Origin: Verrucomicrobiales bacterium
Lineage (GTDB): Bacteria; Verrucomicrobiota; Verrucomicrobiia; Limisphaerales; J093
NCBI GenBank assembly: GCA_024233215.1
Contig: JACKPW010000027.1
Span: 1 to 64,000, forward strand
Reading direction: 5' to 3'
Length of the DNA stretch: 64,000 bases
A program made the position numbers and the translations under genes. The stretch's first letter is position 1. Every line of letters starts with the position of its first letter. The notes beneath the pieces were generated by a model, which was not told the DNA's origin, ran no database searches, and was given only the letters and a program-made list of their open reading frames with translations. This document shows, one piece after another, positions 1-8,476 of the stretch.

Positions 1-304
1 CGGTCCCCAAGACCGTCCCCGTGTTTTTGCATTCGAGGTCTCAACATCCCAATCAACACCAGTTTGAGTGTGGATTTGATGAAATTTGAGAGGTAGTACA
101 CCAAGCTAGCCAGACGGACAACCAGCCGCTTGGCTGCCTACCGAAGGCGACATCGAGTACACCGCTACGCTCCACGATACGTTCTCTCTCCAGCGAGGAG
201 CGGACGGAACTTCAACCTTGTGTCCGAGAGAGGCTTATGAAAGAATCCCTCATAGCTAGCCAGACGAGATAACCATCATTCGCCCAGTTACGGTTCTCAG
301 CTCA
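1..304. other. Non-coding lead region with a 13-bp direct repeat
   Basis: No convincing gene is visible. The 13-mer AGCTAGCCAGACG occurs at 104-116 and again at 254-266, the second copy about 40 bases before the first gene. A related 10-mer (AGCCAGACGG) sits at 3540-3549, just before another small gene. This could be a remnant of a spacer between accessory genes, but three short matches are weak evidence. Confidence 0.3.
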
Positions 305-766
305 ATGAAATACGACGACGCATCGTGGCATTTTGAGTCCACTCCAGAAGGGTCGGAAGACGAACGGTGGAAGGCAGCGGCGGCCCATATCGGCGTGTAC
401 CTGAAATGGTGTTTGGTGAGAGGATGGGCTAGCCCTCTTCTGCTCGAAGGGGACGAGGATGCTGCACGAGTGGAACAGGTTCGATCGGGCTCTTTGACAG
501 GAACTGCTTTTCTCAACGACTGGTGCGACAGCAAATTCATTGATGACTTGCTCGTTGATGAGGCCAACGCCTTTACTGCCTACTACTACAACGGCGACTA
601 CATCTCCGATGTCGAACTGCTCGTCCGTGGGAAGCTGCTCTCCGCTGCGGAAGAGGCTTATGATTTCCCCCGTCTCCAGAAGGTCATGGACACACGATAC
701 GACGAGTGGGTCTCGCTTGGACGCCCTTCCAAGAAGCCTAAGAAGCCATGGTGGAAGATCTGGTGA
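305..766 (+). CDS. DUF7832-like small acidic protein
   Basis: A 153-residue soluble protein beginning KYDDASWHFES, followed by an AAAHIGVYLKWCLVRGWASP segment. That opening and the 'HIG-x-YLxW' helix are what I know from DUF7832-type proteins, small proteins often found in polymorphic-toxin and immunity neighbourhoods. The sequence is acidic in the middle (FIDDLLVDEANAF) and ends in a basic tail (GRPSKKPKKPWWKIW). There is no signal peptide or membrane segment, so it is probably cytoplasmic. The ATG at 305 gives the family-typical N-terminus. No toxin is visible next to it; the neighbour is a decayed recombinase, so it is probably part of accessory cargo. The family assignment is from memory of the motif; function is unknown. 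Confidence 0.6.
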   Translation: MKYDDASWHFESTPEGSEDERWKAAAAHIGVYLKWCLVRGWASPLLLEGDEDAARVEQVRSGSLTGTAFLNDWCDSKFIDDLLVDEANAFTAYYYNGDYISDVELLVRGKLLSAAEEAYDFPRLQKVMDTRYDEWVSLGRPSKKPKKPWWKIW

Positions 767-828
767 GAAACGGATGCAGAAACCCCGAGGAGGGGCGCAA
801 GTAGCCCGAGAGGTTCAGACCGCGACTC

Positions 829-1190
829 TCACTGTCTTCCTTCCAGTCGTTTCAGAACGCGACTGATTTGGGTGGGATGCCGTTTTCCCCCGTCTCGCGA
901 GGGAATCTCATCATGGTTCAACTGGGCGGCAATCATAGCACTCCCGACAACCACCGTCCGCACACCGTTCGCCCGAGGCGCAACGAATAAATCCGTGAGC
1001 CCTGCGCGATCCAGTCCTTCGCACCCGCTGACCGCTTCGTCACCGAACTCCTCAACGGCTTCCAGCCTGTTCGATTTGCAGTAGCGGCGGATGGTCTCCC
1101 GCTGCCGAGGATACCCGTTATTGCCAACCTGACCCTTCCCGCTCGCTCGTTCGGAGGTAGGAGAACGCCTTGGTCTACCGTCATGCATTC
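829..1190 (-). pseudogene. Serine recombinase remnant with internal deletion
   Basis: Near-identical to the intact serine recombinase at 4778-5464 over its N-terminal part (GKGQVGNNGYPRQRETIRRY onwards) and its last ~38 residues (IAAQLNHDEIPSRDGGKRHP). About 110 codons between them are missing, corresponding to residues ~81-191 of the intact copy, so most of the catalytic domain after the first strand is gone. Near the 5' end a 4-base duplication (CGCTCGCTCG where the intact gene has CGCTCG) shifts the frame, so the YLRTS catalytic-serine motif is out of frame. The 5' end lies within a few bases of the IS end at 1194. It is clearly non-functional. Confidence 0.85.
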
Positions 1191-1193
1191 TGT

Positions 1194-3326
1194 CCTAGCC
1201 TGGATTTCCACGGAGAACCATTCCCCTAAGGTTTTCCCGACATTGTCCCTGACAAACTGATCAGAGCATCAAGGGGAGGACTGTCCTTGCGGGCTGCCCC
1301 GACGAGCGTCTCCGGTCCTATTACTGCCTGGATCGCTTAGCGATTTGGTGCTCCGAAAGCGCATTGTGCCCGGAGTGACGTGCTCCTGGAGCACCGGATA
1401 GGACTTCCGCATCCCGTGAGCCGCATCTCGCTCACAGGCCCGTCAGTATTGGCGTTTATGCGCAATACCACCCTTGGTGCCCCCAATCGCCCTTGACACC
1501 ACATGTGGTATGTAACACTGTCGCAATGTGCCTATAGGCCAACCAAAAGACATAATCTCGCTCCGGCGCTTCTTCACCGAGCCGGCCTCCCCCAAACACC
1601 GCCAATACGAGGCCCTGCGCGCCTACTTCCTCGATGGGCGCCCCGCCAAAGAGGTCGCCGCCGCCTTCGGCTACTCCCCCGGTTCCTTCCACGTCCTGTG
1701 CCATCACTTCCGTCGGGATCCCCATCCGGCCTTCTTCCTTTCCCCCCGCCACGGCCCCCAGTCCCAACCCAGGAAGTCGGCCGCCCGGGATTTGGTGGTG
1801 CAGTGGCGCAAACAGAACCACTCCGTCTACGAGATCAGCCACCAACTCAAGGAACAGGGTCTGTCGCTGAGCCCCACCGCCGTTCGCGAAGTCCTCAAGG
1901 CAGAAGGCTTCGCCGCCCTCCCTCGACGGGCCGACGAGGAACGACCCAACTACCCGCGCGCCACGGCCGAAGCCGTCGCGGACGTTCGCCAGTTTCAGTG
2001 GCAGCCCCGTCGTTTTACCACGGCCTGCGGAGGCTTGTTCCTGTTCCTCCCAGACTTGGTCGGACTCGATCTCGATCCCCTCGCTGCGCAGGCGCACCTG
2101 CCTGGCTCCAAACTCATCCCGGCCGCTCATGCCCTCCGAGCCTGTCTCGCTCTGAAGCTCTGGTCCATCGAACGTAAGAGCCACGTGATGGCCCTGGTCG
2201 CCGACGAGGGCTTGGGCCTCTTCACCGGTTTGAACGTCTTCCCCAAGAAGAGCTTTCTCTCCGAGTATTCCTCCCGCATCGATCACGCCAAGACCCTGAA
2301 ACTGCTGGCCGCCTGGCACGCGCAAATCTCGGGCCAGTCCCTGGGTCCCGGGGAATCGTTCAATCTGGATTTCCACTCCGTTCCCTATTACGGGCAACAT
2401 CCTCTCCTGGAGCAGCATTTCGTCTCCATGCGCAGCCGGCGCCAGCCCAGCGTTTTAGTCTTCCTGGCCCAGGATGCCGGTTCCCACGCGTTCTGCTACT
2501 CCAACGCCGACCTGCGCAAGGGGGAGGAGTCCGAGGAAGTGTTCCGCTTCATCGACTTCTGGACCCGTACTCACGGGGCACCTCCCCGCCACCTCGTGTT
2601 TGACTCCAAGCTCACCACCCATGCCGGCCTGGCCCGGTTGGACGCGATGGGCATTGACTTCATCACCCTGCGTCGCCGCTCCCCCAAGTTGCTCAAGGAA
2701 ATCGTGCTCTTGCCTCGTTCGGCCTGGCGGACCGTGGAGTTGGACGTGCCCACTCGACAGTATCGAACCCCGCGCTACTACGAACAAAGCGTGGCGGTGG
2801 TGGGATGCCAGTTGCGCCAGATGTATGTGCACGATCTGGGCCACGAGGATCCGACCATCCTCTTGACAAACCAGCGCCAGGCCACGGCGAAGCGACTCAT
2901 CACCCGCTATGCTCAGCGGATGCTCATTGAAAACTCCCTTTCCGACGCGGTGCGCTTCTTCCACATGGACGCCCTCTCTTCGGCGGTCGGACTCAAAGTG
3001 GATTTCGACATGGCCTTGCTGGTGGTTGCCAGCGGGCTCTACCGGCTCCTGGCTGGACGCATGAGGGGGTATGCCGACGCCCAAGCCCGCCAGATCTTCC
3101 GGGATCTGCTGGAGCTACCAGCCACCGTCACGATCTCGGAGAAGGAGGTCGAAGTCAGTTTCCACCGCCGTTCCCATCTGCCGATCCTCCTGGCCTCGGG
3201 CCTGTTCGATCAGCCCGTCGCGATCCCCTGGTGGAATCAGCGTCACCTGCGCCTGACCACCTACACCGGCGCGGCTCAATCCCCCAAATCTTAATTCAAT
3301 TCCCCTTCGTGGAAATCCAGGCTAGG
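1194..3326 (+). mobile_element. IS element, ~2.13 kb, 19-bp perfect terminal inverted repeats
   Basis: The ends are CCTAGCCTGGATTTCCACG at 1194-1212 and its exact reverse complement at 3308-3326. They enclose a single DDE transposase gene. No target-site duplication is evident: the left flank ends ATTCTGT and the right flank begins CTTCAGC. The element may therefore have lost one flank through recombination, or the true ends may differ by a few bases. The left end abuts a decayed recombinase and the right end truncates a small minus-strand frame. About 330 bases separate the left end from the gene; they contain a perfect 12-bp palindrome, ACCACATGTGGT, at 1498-1509, shortly before the transposase start. 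Confidence 0.85.
1528..3294 (+). CDS. IS4/IS1634-like DDE transposase
   Basis: A 588-residue transposase, the only gene of the 1194-3326 element. The N-terminal ~120 residues look like a helix-turn-helix region (RQYEALRAYFLDGRPAKEVA, FGYSPGSFHVLCHHFR). The catalytic domain shows a first Asp in NLDFHSVPYYG, a second in LVFDSKLTTHAG, and a final Glu in YAQRMLIENSLSDAVRFF. The last matches the Y-(2)-R-(3)-E signature of the IS4 superfamily, although the usual Lys six residues later is absent. The length and late YRE position fit IS1634-like members better than classical IS4. I chose the GTG at 1528, which lies just after the 1498-1509 palindrome; a few upstream codons are also possible. The frame is intact, so the element may be active. 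Confidence 0.88.
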   Translation: MPIGQPKDIISLRRFFTEPASPKHRQYEALRAYFLDGRPAKEVAAAFGYSPGSFHVLCHHFRRDPHPAFFLSPRHGPQSQPRKSAARDLVVQWRKQNHSVYEISHQLKEQGLSLSPTAVREVLKAEGFAALPRRADEERPNYPRATAEAVADVRQFQWQPRRFTTACGGLFLFLPDLVGLDLDPLAAQAHLPGSKLIPAAHALRACLALKLWSIERKSHVMALVADEGLGLFTGLNVFPKKSFLSEYSSRIDHAKTLKLLAAWHAQISGQSLGPGESFNLDFHSVPYYGQHPLLEQHFVSMRSRRQPSVLVFLAQDAGSHAFCYSNADLRKGEESEEVFRFIDFWTRTHGAPPRHLVFDSKLTTHAGLARLDAMGIDFITLRRRSPKLLKEIVLLPRSAWRTVELDVPTRQYRTPRYYEQSVAVVGCQLRQMYVHDLGHEDPTILLTNQRQATAKRLITRYAQRMLIENSLSDAVRFFHMDALSSAVGLKVDFDMALLVVASGLYRLLAGRMRGYADAQARQIFRDLLELPATVTISEKEVEVSFHRRSHLPILLASGLFDQPVAIPWWNQRHLRLTTYTGAAQSPKS

Positions 3327-3518
3327 CTTCAGCAAAGCTCGTCATCAGGTGCTTCTCCTCCACGAAATCGTGAAGGCTCACAAGCTCGATGTAGGAGCCC
3401 GATGGTAAGCACCTCGCCTTGCGGTCGGAGATCACGATGACGACCTGCTTGAGCGAACTTCGAGCGGTAGTCCGCTCGCCCTCTAAGATGCCGCAAGTTG
3501 GGGTTGGCTCCCAGCGTC
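3322..3518 (-). pseudogene. Truncated small open frame cut by the IS end
   Basis: A minus-strand open stretch of about 65 codons reads ...CGILEGERTTARSS..., then VVIVISDRKARCLPSGSYIE, then LVSLHDFVEEKHLMTSF. Its composition is protein-like, but it has no start codon, and its stop lies inside the terminal repeat of the IS (3308-3326), so the true C-terminus has been lost or replaced. I do not recognise the family. The rest of the interval 3327-3554 shows nothing else. Confidence 0.35.
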
Positions 3519-3554
3519 ACCAAAGTTACCATAATCCAGAGCCAGACGGACATC

Positions 3555-4133
3555 ATGAGCAGATTCCAACGCATTGTGAAACTGGTTGGGTGGCTGCTGG
3601 GTGGAGCAACGGTGGGCTCACTCGCTTCCGCACTTGGCTACGCTGTTTGGATTGGCGCAAGTTGGACTTGCTTCTTCCAAGGCTACGGTAGCTGCATCTT
3701 TGTGGCAGGGGTCGCAGGCGCAGTGGCTGGCGGATTCATGGCTTGGTGGCGAACCACCCGCCGTCAACGAGTACTGTTCCTCGTTGCAGCGATCTTCTGG
3801 TCGCCTATTATCGGATTGTTCGGCTCCACGTTTGTTTATCAGCCCGTCAAGTTTAGCTATCTGATCTGGCGGGTTGAATCGGCACGGACTCCCGACGAGG
3901 AGAAAGCAGCTCTTGAACTTGCACAGCGATGGGGATGTTGCTGGGAGATTCACTTGGAGTCACCTCCCAAGACTTGGCTGGACTGGGAACAGTTGGATGC
4001 CGTCGTGCAGGACGCCGACAGGGCGTTGGCCGTCGAGCTTGAGTGGTTGGAGTCGAAGCCGAGCGGAGTCCCTTATCGCGCACGTCGGACGCTTGTCGAT
4101 AAGGACAACATCTACATCCTGATTGGCAGATGA
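3555..4133 (+). CDS. Hypothetical membrane protein
   Basis: A 192-residue protein starting MSRFQRIVKLVGWLLGG. I chose the ATG at 3555 because it gives a short basic N-terminus followed directly by the first membrane helix; the frame is open ~19 codons further upstream. About three transmembrane helices occupy the first ~105 residues (around LVGWLLGGATVGSLASALGY, GSCIFVAGVAGAVAGGFMAW, VLFLVAAIFWSPIIGLFGS). A soluble ~85-residue tail follows (ALELAQRWGCCWEIH, then acidic segments). No family is recognised. It lies between the IS and another small membrane-protein gene, both on the plus strand, in what looks like accessory cargo. Confidence 0.6.
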   Translation: MSRFQRIVKLVGWLLGGATVGSLASALGYAVWIGASWTCFFQGYGSCIFVAGVAGAVAGGFMAWWRTTRRQRVLFLVAAIFWSPIIGLFGSTFVYQPVKFSYLIWRVESARTPDEEKAALELAQRWGCCWEIHLESPPKTWLDWEQLDAVVQDADRALAVELEWLESKPSGVPYRARRTLVDKDNIYILIGR

Positions 4134-4268
4134 CCGCATCGGCTTGCGGGGAAGCAACGAAGTCCTCCGGTCACGGCAGGACGTGCCCTTCAACCCGCCG
4201 CTGTGGTTCACTCAGCCCTCAACAATCCGTTTGGCTCCCAAGCGGACGGAAGCTATGGTGCCCAAGCG

Positions 4269-4787
4269 ATGAGTAAACCGACCCTGAGGGTATTGCTCGT
4301 GCTTCTGGCATTCCTGTTGGCGTATGGAATTTGGTTCGGGAGCAAGATCACTCTTGGCTTATTCCGCTCGATCTGCGAGGGCTCAGACGTGCAGCCAGAG
4401 GTCATCATGCCCGTGCTGACACGCTTCGCCGTGAATCGATGCTGGATATTGATTCTGGCGGTGTCTGTGTTCGCTCTTGGAGGATTGTTGTTATCAGCGT
4501 TTCGCACCCCTGCGGCTCTCATCGGTGCGGTTGGTATCGCGATGCCATTGCTTGTCGGGTGGTTCAGCGTTTTCTCGCTGTCGTTCGCCAACTTTCTTGG
4601 GCTGGTCTCTATGGCTCATCCCCAGCGATTTGATCCAGCAGCCCTCGTGTTTTCCTTCGGTGGTTTCTTTCCCATCAGCCTTGCGTTAATCGTTTTCTTA
4701 GCGAGGCTGTTTGTGAGGGACGCTTCGCGAGAATTGCGGCGATCCCGTGCGAATTCGCAGGCTTCCGTCCGCACCCCTCAGGTCTGA
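4269..4787 (+). CDS. Hypothetical membrane protein
   Basis: A 172-residue protein. The ATG at 4269 (MSKPTLRVLLVLLAFLLAYG) puts a membrane anchor at the start; an upstream start at 4203 in the same frame would add a 22-residue polar leader and looks less likely. Four hydrophobic segments are visible: residues ~8-28, ~55-75 (WILILAVSVFALGGLLLSAF), ~80-110 (AALIGAVGIAMPLLVGWFSV) and ~122-147 (ALVFSFGGFFPISLALIVFL). A basic tail follows. No family is recognised. Its last 10 bases overlap the end of the convergent serine recombinase gene. Confidence 0.6.
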   Translation: MSKPTLRVLLVLLAFLLAYGIWFGSKITLGLFRSICEGSDVQPEVIMPVLTRFAVNRCWILILAVSVFALGGLLLSAFRTPAALIGAVGIAMPLLVGWFSVFSLSFANFLGLVSMAHPQRFDPAALVFSFGGFFPISLALIVFLARLFVRDASRELRRSRANSQASVRTPQV

Positions 4788-5464
4788 GGTTTTGCCGCTG
4801 TTCGGCTCAGAATCCGAGTGATTTGGGTGGGATGCCATTTGCCGCCGTCCCGTGCGGGTATTCCAGCGTGGTTCAACTGGGCGGCGATCTTGGCGTACGA
4901 CTTCCCCTCCCGCCGAAGTGACCGAATCGTTCCAAGGGTCTGTTGTTCCGCCTCTGTCTGACCGTACGGCTTGCGCCCTTCACACCGCCCACCGGCACGG
5001 CGGATTCGCACGCGGCTTGCCCTGAGCTTCTGCACCAAGGCGCATTTTTCCCACTCGGCAACCGCCCCGAGAATCTGGCGGATCAGTTTTCCAGTGGGAT
5101 CATCATTCCCAAGGGTCAGGTCAATCCCGCCATCCGCCGAGAAGACCTTCACGCCTTCCTTCCTGAACTCCGCAAGGATGATCTCGGAGACCATCAGGTC
5201 ACGGGCAAGTCGTGTGGCATTCTCGACAACGACCGTCCGCACACCGTTCGCCCGCAGCGCAACGAATAAATCCGTCAGCCCTGCACGATCCAGCCCATCG
5301 GTTGTGCCACTCACCGCCTCGTCACTAAACTCCTCAACGATTTCCAGCCTGTTTGCTTTGCAGTATCGGCGGATCGTCTCCCTCTGCCGCGGAAACCCGT
5401 CATTGCCAACCTGACCCTTGCCGCTCGTTCGGAGGTAGGAGAATGCCTTCGTTTTCACGAACAC
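4778..5464 (-). CDS. Serine recombinase (resolvase/invertase family)
   Basis: A 228-residue serine site-specific recombinase. The catalytic serine is in FSYLRTSGKGQVG (residues ~8-20). The domain continues with VSGTTDGLDRAGLTDLF, the conserved VVVENATRLARDL strand-helix, and DPTGKLIRQILGAVAEWEK leading to the long E helix. Basic RASRVRIRRAGGR residues follow, then a C-terminal helix-turn-helix (KSYAKIAAQLNHAGIPARDG, then WHPTQITRIL) that would bind the recombination site. The length is typical of small resolvases and IS607-like or phage-type small invertases, not large serine integrases. The start is GTG at 5464; a second GTG two codons in is equally possible. A deleted copy lies at 829-1190. 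A 24-bp palindrome at 5493-5516 sits just upstream and may be its operator or crossover subsite. Confidence 0.9.
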   Translation of the reverse strand: MFVKTKAFSYLRTSGKGQVGNDGFPRQRETIRRYCKANRLEIVEEFSDEAVSGTTDGLDRAGLTDLFVALRANGVRTVVVENATRLARDLMVSEIILAEFRKEGVKVFSADGGIDLTLGNDDPTGKLIRQILGAVAEWEKCALVQKLRASRVRIRRAGGRCEGRKPYGQTEAEQQTLGTIRSLRREGKSYAKIAAQLNHAGIPARDGGKWHPTQITRILSRTAAKPQT

Positions 5465-5492
5465 AGTTTCCGCACATTTTGTGCCCTTGTCA

Positions 5493-5516
5493 ACACGTAT
5501 TCTTTAGAATATGTGT
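5493..5516. promoter_or_regulatory. 24-bp palindrome upstream of the serine recombinase
   Basis: The arms ACACGTATTCT (5493-5503) and AGAATATGTGT (5506-5516) are complementary at 10 of 11 positions around a TT centre. It lies 29 bases before the recombinase start in a locally AT-rich stretch. Position and symmetry fit an operator for an autoregulator, or a resolvase dimer-binding subsite. Confidence 0.5.
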
Positions 5517-5681
5517 GTCGTGTGGTTGTAACTACTTAACCAATAACGATTTGGACATCATTGCGCCATCCAGCACGAGTGCGTAGGGAAGCATCGGGGC
5601 ACCCATGAAAAAACCGCCCGCCTATCGCAGACGGGGGACGAGCGAAAATCGAGAAAGAGCTTCTCGTCCATTCAGAAGCAA

Positions 5682-5981
5682 TCACCCGTCTTGCTTCTTG
5701 GATCGCTCGGAACGTCTCCGATGGCGACGGTCGTTCTCCCGCTCTATTTCGCGGCGGCGAGCCTGAACTTCCTTCTCCCTGCGATGCAACCTTCGCGCCA
5801 AGTCCAGTTTGTCCCGCGCCAACTCCACCCGACGCCTCAGGTACGCCTCACGTGATGACCCCGCGCCTTCCGCAAGACGATCCGAGCGAAGTTGGCAAAG
5901 CTCGCCCAAGAGTTCGGCAAGTTCCTCGTCCAACCTCGCCCGAATCGCCATTGTCAATTCCGCTTCCCAAGCCATTGTCAT
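5682..5981 (-). CDS. Small charged coiled-coil protein
   Basis: A 99-residue, highly charged, helix-rich protein (LDEELAELLGELCQLRSDRL, then long Arg/Glu runs ending RRSERSKKQDG). The heptad-like spacing of Leu and the Glu/Arg alternation suggest a coiled coil. It lies upstream of the serine recombinase on the same strand, with 217 bases between them that hold a palindrome. I do not recognise a family. The N-terminus may start at the second or third Met (MAIRARLDEELAE) instead of the ATG at 5981. The open frame is short and the composition could be a GC artefact, so the call is tentative. Confidence 0.4.
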   Translation of the reverse strand: MTMAWEAELTMAIRARLDEELAELLGELCQLRSDRLAEGAGSSREAYLRRRVELARDKLDLARRLHRREKEVQARRREIERENDRRHRRRSERSKKQDG

Positions 5982-6430
5982 TCGATCTTCTTCGGTTTGG
6001 GCAGTGGAAGACCTGCGAAGAATGCCTCAAGAACCTCTCGCTGTTGGCACTCTGGAAACAGTATGCCTTTGACACGGATTGTGTTTGGTTTTCTTTGTCT
6101 CTTCTTGGTGTTTTTCTTCATGGTGTCTTATTGTTGTCCTTCCTGTGGTTAATGATTCTCATCCTAAGCGACGAAGACATCTTCCAGTGGCTGTAGTCCG
6201 AACCGAAGTATCTCGAATGGGGGACGCGGTAGGATTCCAACTTGGTCAAGTAGGCGATCCCTCGGGAGGTCTTCTCCTGATCCCACGGCTCAATTCGGCA
6301 CTGGGACTTGGTGATCTTGCCCCACTGAGCGCGCGCACGGTAAATGATGGTGGGCTGATCGGGTTTGGTGATGGAGGAGGGTGAAGGGGAGCTGGGGGAA
6401 GGAGAAGGGGACGCTGTCCCCCGCCCCCTG
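5982..6430. other. Gap with a possible replication-protein fragment
   Basis: No complete gene. On the minus strand around 6180-6390 a short stretch (WGKITKSQCRIEPWDQEKTS, then RGIAYLTKLESY) recalls the C-terminal region of rolling-circle-type Rep proteins, where a '...AYL-K' motif is common. It lacks a start and catalytic motifs and may be chance. The gap borders the decayed transposon. Confidence 0.2.
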
Positions 6431-6599
6431 GGATTTAGCGCATTGAGCTGCACCAGCAGAGGAGCACCAAAGAAGCGGATGGCCGGACGACCCTCCCGGT
6501 GAGGGAGGATCGCCCGGCGTTTCTCACTCCTGCTGTCTGCAGGTTCCGGACGGCGCTCGGGTCGCATCCCTGCGTTGCCCTATCCTCCGCCGGAACAGG

Positions 6600-7651
6600 G
6601 GGCCCCCGGAGGTTGGGAGGGGGCGAGGGGTTCCTGTTTCCGTTACCCTGGGGGTCCTTGGGGTGGGAAACGGGGAAAGGCAGGGCCCGACGCACCGGAC
6701 ACGAGGGCAAACGGGTTGGTAGCCGCCGGCCTCGCGGAGGACGAGGCCCTGGCGGGTGAGTTGGGCCAGGGAGTCGCAGAGGGTGGCGGTGCGCATGGCA
6801 CAGAGCTGGCGCAGTTGGGCCACCGGGACGGGCCGATCCAGACCGGCCAGCGCGTCCCGAACCCGCTCGACCGGAGTCAGGGCCGAGGCGGCTGGTGGGT
6901 CGGACGGGGCCCCGAGGACCGAAAGGGCGAGGCCGGACCGTGCTGAGTCAACTGGAGGGCGAAGGGATCGGCGGAGGGGCGGCCCGGTGCTCGGTGGTGA
7001 GGGTGAGGGATTGCTTGTGGCGGCGGAGGTAGAGATTGGAGTCGCCCCAGCCGTGGAGTTCGCTCGAACCGCGCAGGGCCTGGCCGGGCCGGGTGGCGTG
7101 GGCATCCTTGCGGGCATGGTGCACGACGAGCACGGCGAGCTGGAACTGACGCTGGAGTTGACGCAGGAAGCTCAAGAGCGGGGCGACCTGGGAGGCTTCG
7201 TTCTCGTCGATGCGATGGAGACGGATCAAGGGATCGAGCACGAGCAGGCGGGACGACGCTCCGAGACGGTCCGTTCCAAACGCCGGCGGTCGGCGGGCAG
7301 GTCCAGGCGCAGGCTCGGGGCGGTGATGACATCGACCGGGAGGGAGGCGAAGTTGACGCCGGCGGCGGCACAGATGCCGAGCAGGCGCTGGCGGACGACG
7401 GCGTGGGCGTCCTCGGCGGGAAAGAGGAGCACCGGGCCGGTAAGGACGGGCGGAACCGGCGGAGGCAGAGGGCTCCGGAGGCGACGCTGACGGCCAGGTC
7501 GAGGGCGAGGAAGCTTTTGCAGCACTTGGGTTCGCCCCGAGGATGCCGACGGCCTGGTCGCACCAGAGATCCTCGACGAGCCAGGAGGTGAGAGGCCACC
7601 GTGGTCCTCAGGAAGTTGGCTGGCGCGTTGAACCGGGAGGGTGGTGTTCAT
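6600..7651 (-). pseudogene. AAA_25/RepA-like ATPase, frameshifted
   Basis: Starts MNTTLPVQRASQLPEDHG at 7651, overlapping the end of the upstream ATPase by 4 bases. In successive frames it shows a Walker A region (GGEPKCCKSFLALDLAVSVASG), a segment PVLLFPAEDAHAVVRQRLLG, and the Walker B region MLDPLIRLHRIDENEASQVA followed by FQLAVLVVHHARKDAH. This is the DPLxRLHxxDEN...VHHxRK pattern of RepA/AAA_25 ATPases. A C-terminal winged-helix-like stretch follows (VERVRDALAGLDRPVPVAQL, RTATLCDSLAQLTRQGLVLR). At least three frame changes are needed to read it through. It would have been an accessory ATPase or DNA-targeting subunit of the transposon. The end is approximate. Confidence 0.65.
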
Positions 7652-8476
7652 GGGCGTTTGGTCCGGGGCTTGGGCTCGGAGGCGAAGACCTCGAAGTAGA
7701 GTTTCTCGTCGAGGAGGTCGCGTTCCTGGCGCAGGGCGGCCTGGAGAAGGTCGTTGCCGAGGTTGATGAGGAGGCGGAGGTTGCCGGCGGCGTGTTCGCT
7801 CAAGGTTTGGAGCAGTGCGGGGGAGAGGAGCTTGGGATTGCCGGCGGCGTTCAAGAGATGTTGGAGGCAGGCCAGGAGTTGCTGGGGTGAAAGGGCCTGG
7901 GTGCGGAGGCGACTGCGGATGCGACTGGCCAGGGGCAAGAGGTCCACGGACTCGAGGCGGCTGCCCAGGCGGAGTCGCCGGCCAGGACGACGGTGAGGAT
8001 GGAGCGGCTGTCGAGATCGGCGCTGGCGAGCAGGCGCAGTTCGGAGAAGACGGCCAAGCCCATCTCCTGGGCTTCGTCGACGAGGAGGAGGGGCCGCCAG
8101 CGGGAGCTTTCCTGATGTTGGAGCCACTTTTCGCGCAAGACCCTGGCGCTGGCCCAGCGGTTGTGGGGCGAAAGGGCCACGCCGAAGAGGTGACCGAGTT
8201 CGCGGTAGAAGTCGGCCAGGGAGGCCTGGGGCCGGGTGAGGACCCCGAGGAGAGATCGCGCACCCGGGCCAGGCGCTGGGCCAGGAGACGCAGGGCGGCG
8301 CTCTTGCCGGTGCCCGGGTCGCCGGTAACCAGGGCGAAGCCGCCTTCGCCGATCTGCTGCTCGATGCGCCAGCAGAAGTCCTCGATTGGGGGCGGGACCA
8401 GAGGGCGTCGAGTGGGCACCTGGGAGCTGAAGGGATTGAACTTGAGGCCGTAGAGGGCGAGGAGTTTCTTGCTCAT
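7648..8476 (-). pseudogene. ExeA/TniB-like AAA ATPase, frameshifted
   Basis: Starts MSKKLLALYGLKFNPFSSQV at 8476, the 'GLxxNPF' opening of ExeA-family ATPases. Walker A is GDPGTGKSAALRLLAQRLA. After a frameshift near residue ~80 come DFYRELGHLFGVALSPHNRW and a Walker B-like LLLVDEAQEMGLAVFSELRL with the family's DEAQ box, then SRSILTVVLAGD. After a second shift the C-terminal part RLESVDLLPLASRIRSRLRT and ALLQTLSEHAAGNLRLLINL continues to the stop at 7648. The motif order is complete, so only frame is lost, not content. In the intact element this ATPase would act with the rve transposase in target choice. Confidence 0.75.

Noticed and set aside
1456..2418. A 320-codon minus-strand frame across the IS transposase
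   Set aside because: Shadow of an intact DDE transposase with IS4-type motifs.
5852..6196. A plus-strand frame ending in hydrophobic residues (LSLLGVFLHGVLLLSFLW)
   Set aside because: It begins inside the antisense of a charged coiled-coil frame, lacks a plausible start region, and the hydrophobic tail alone is not enough.
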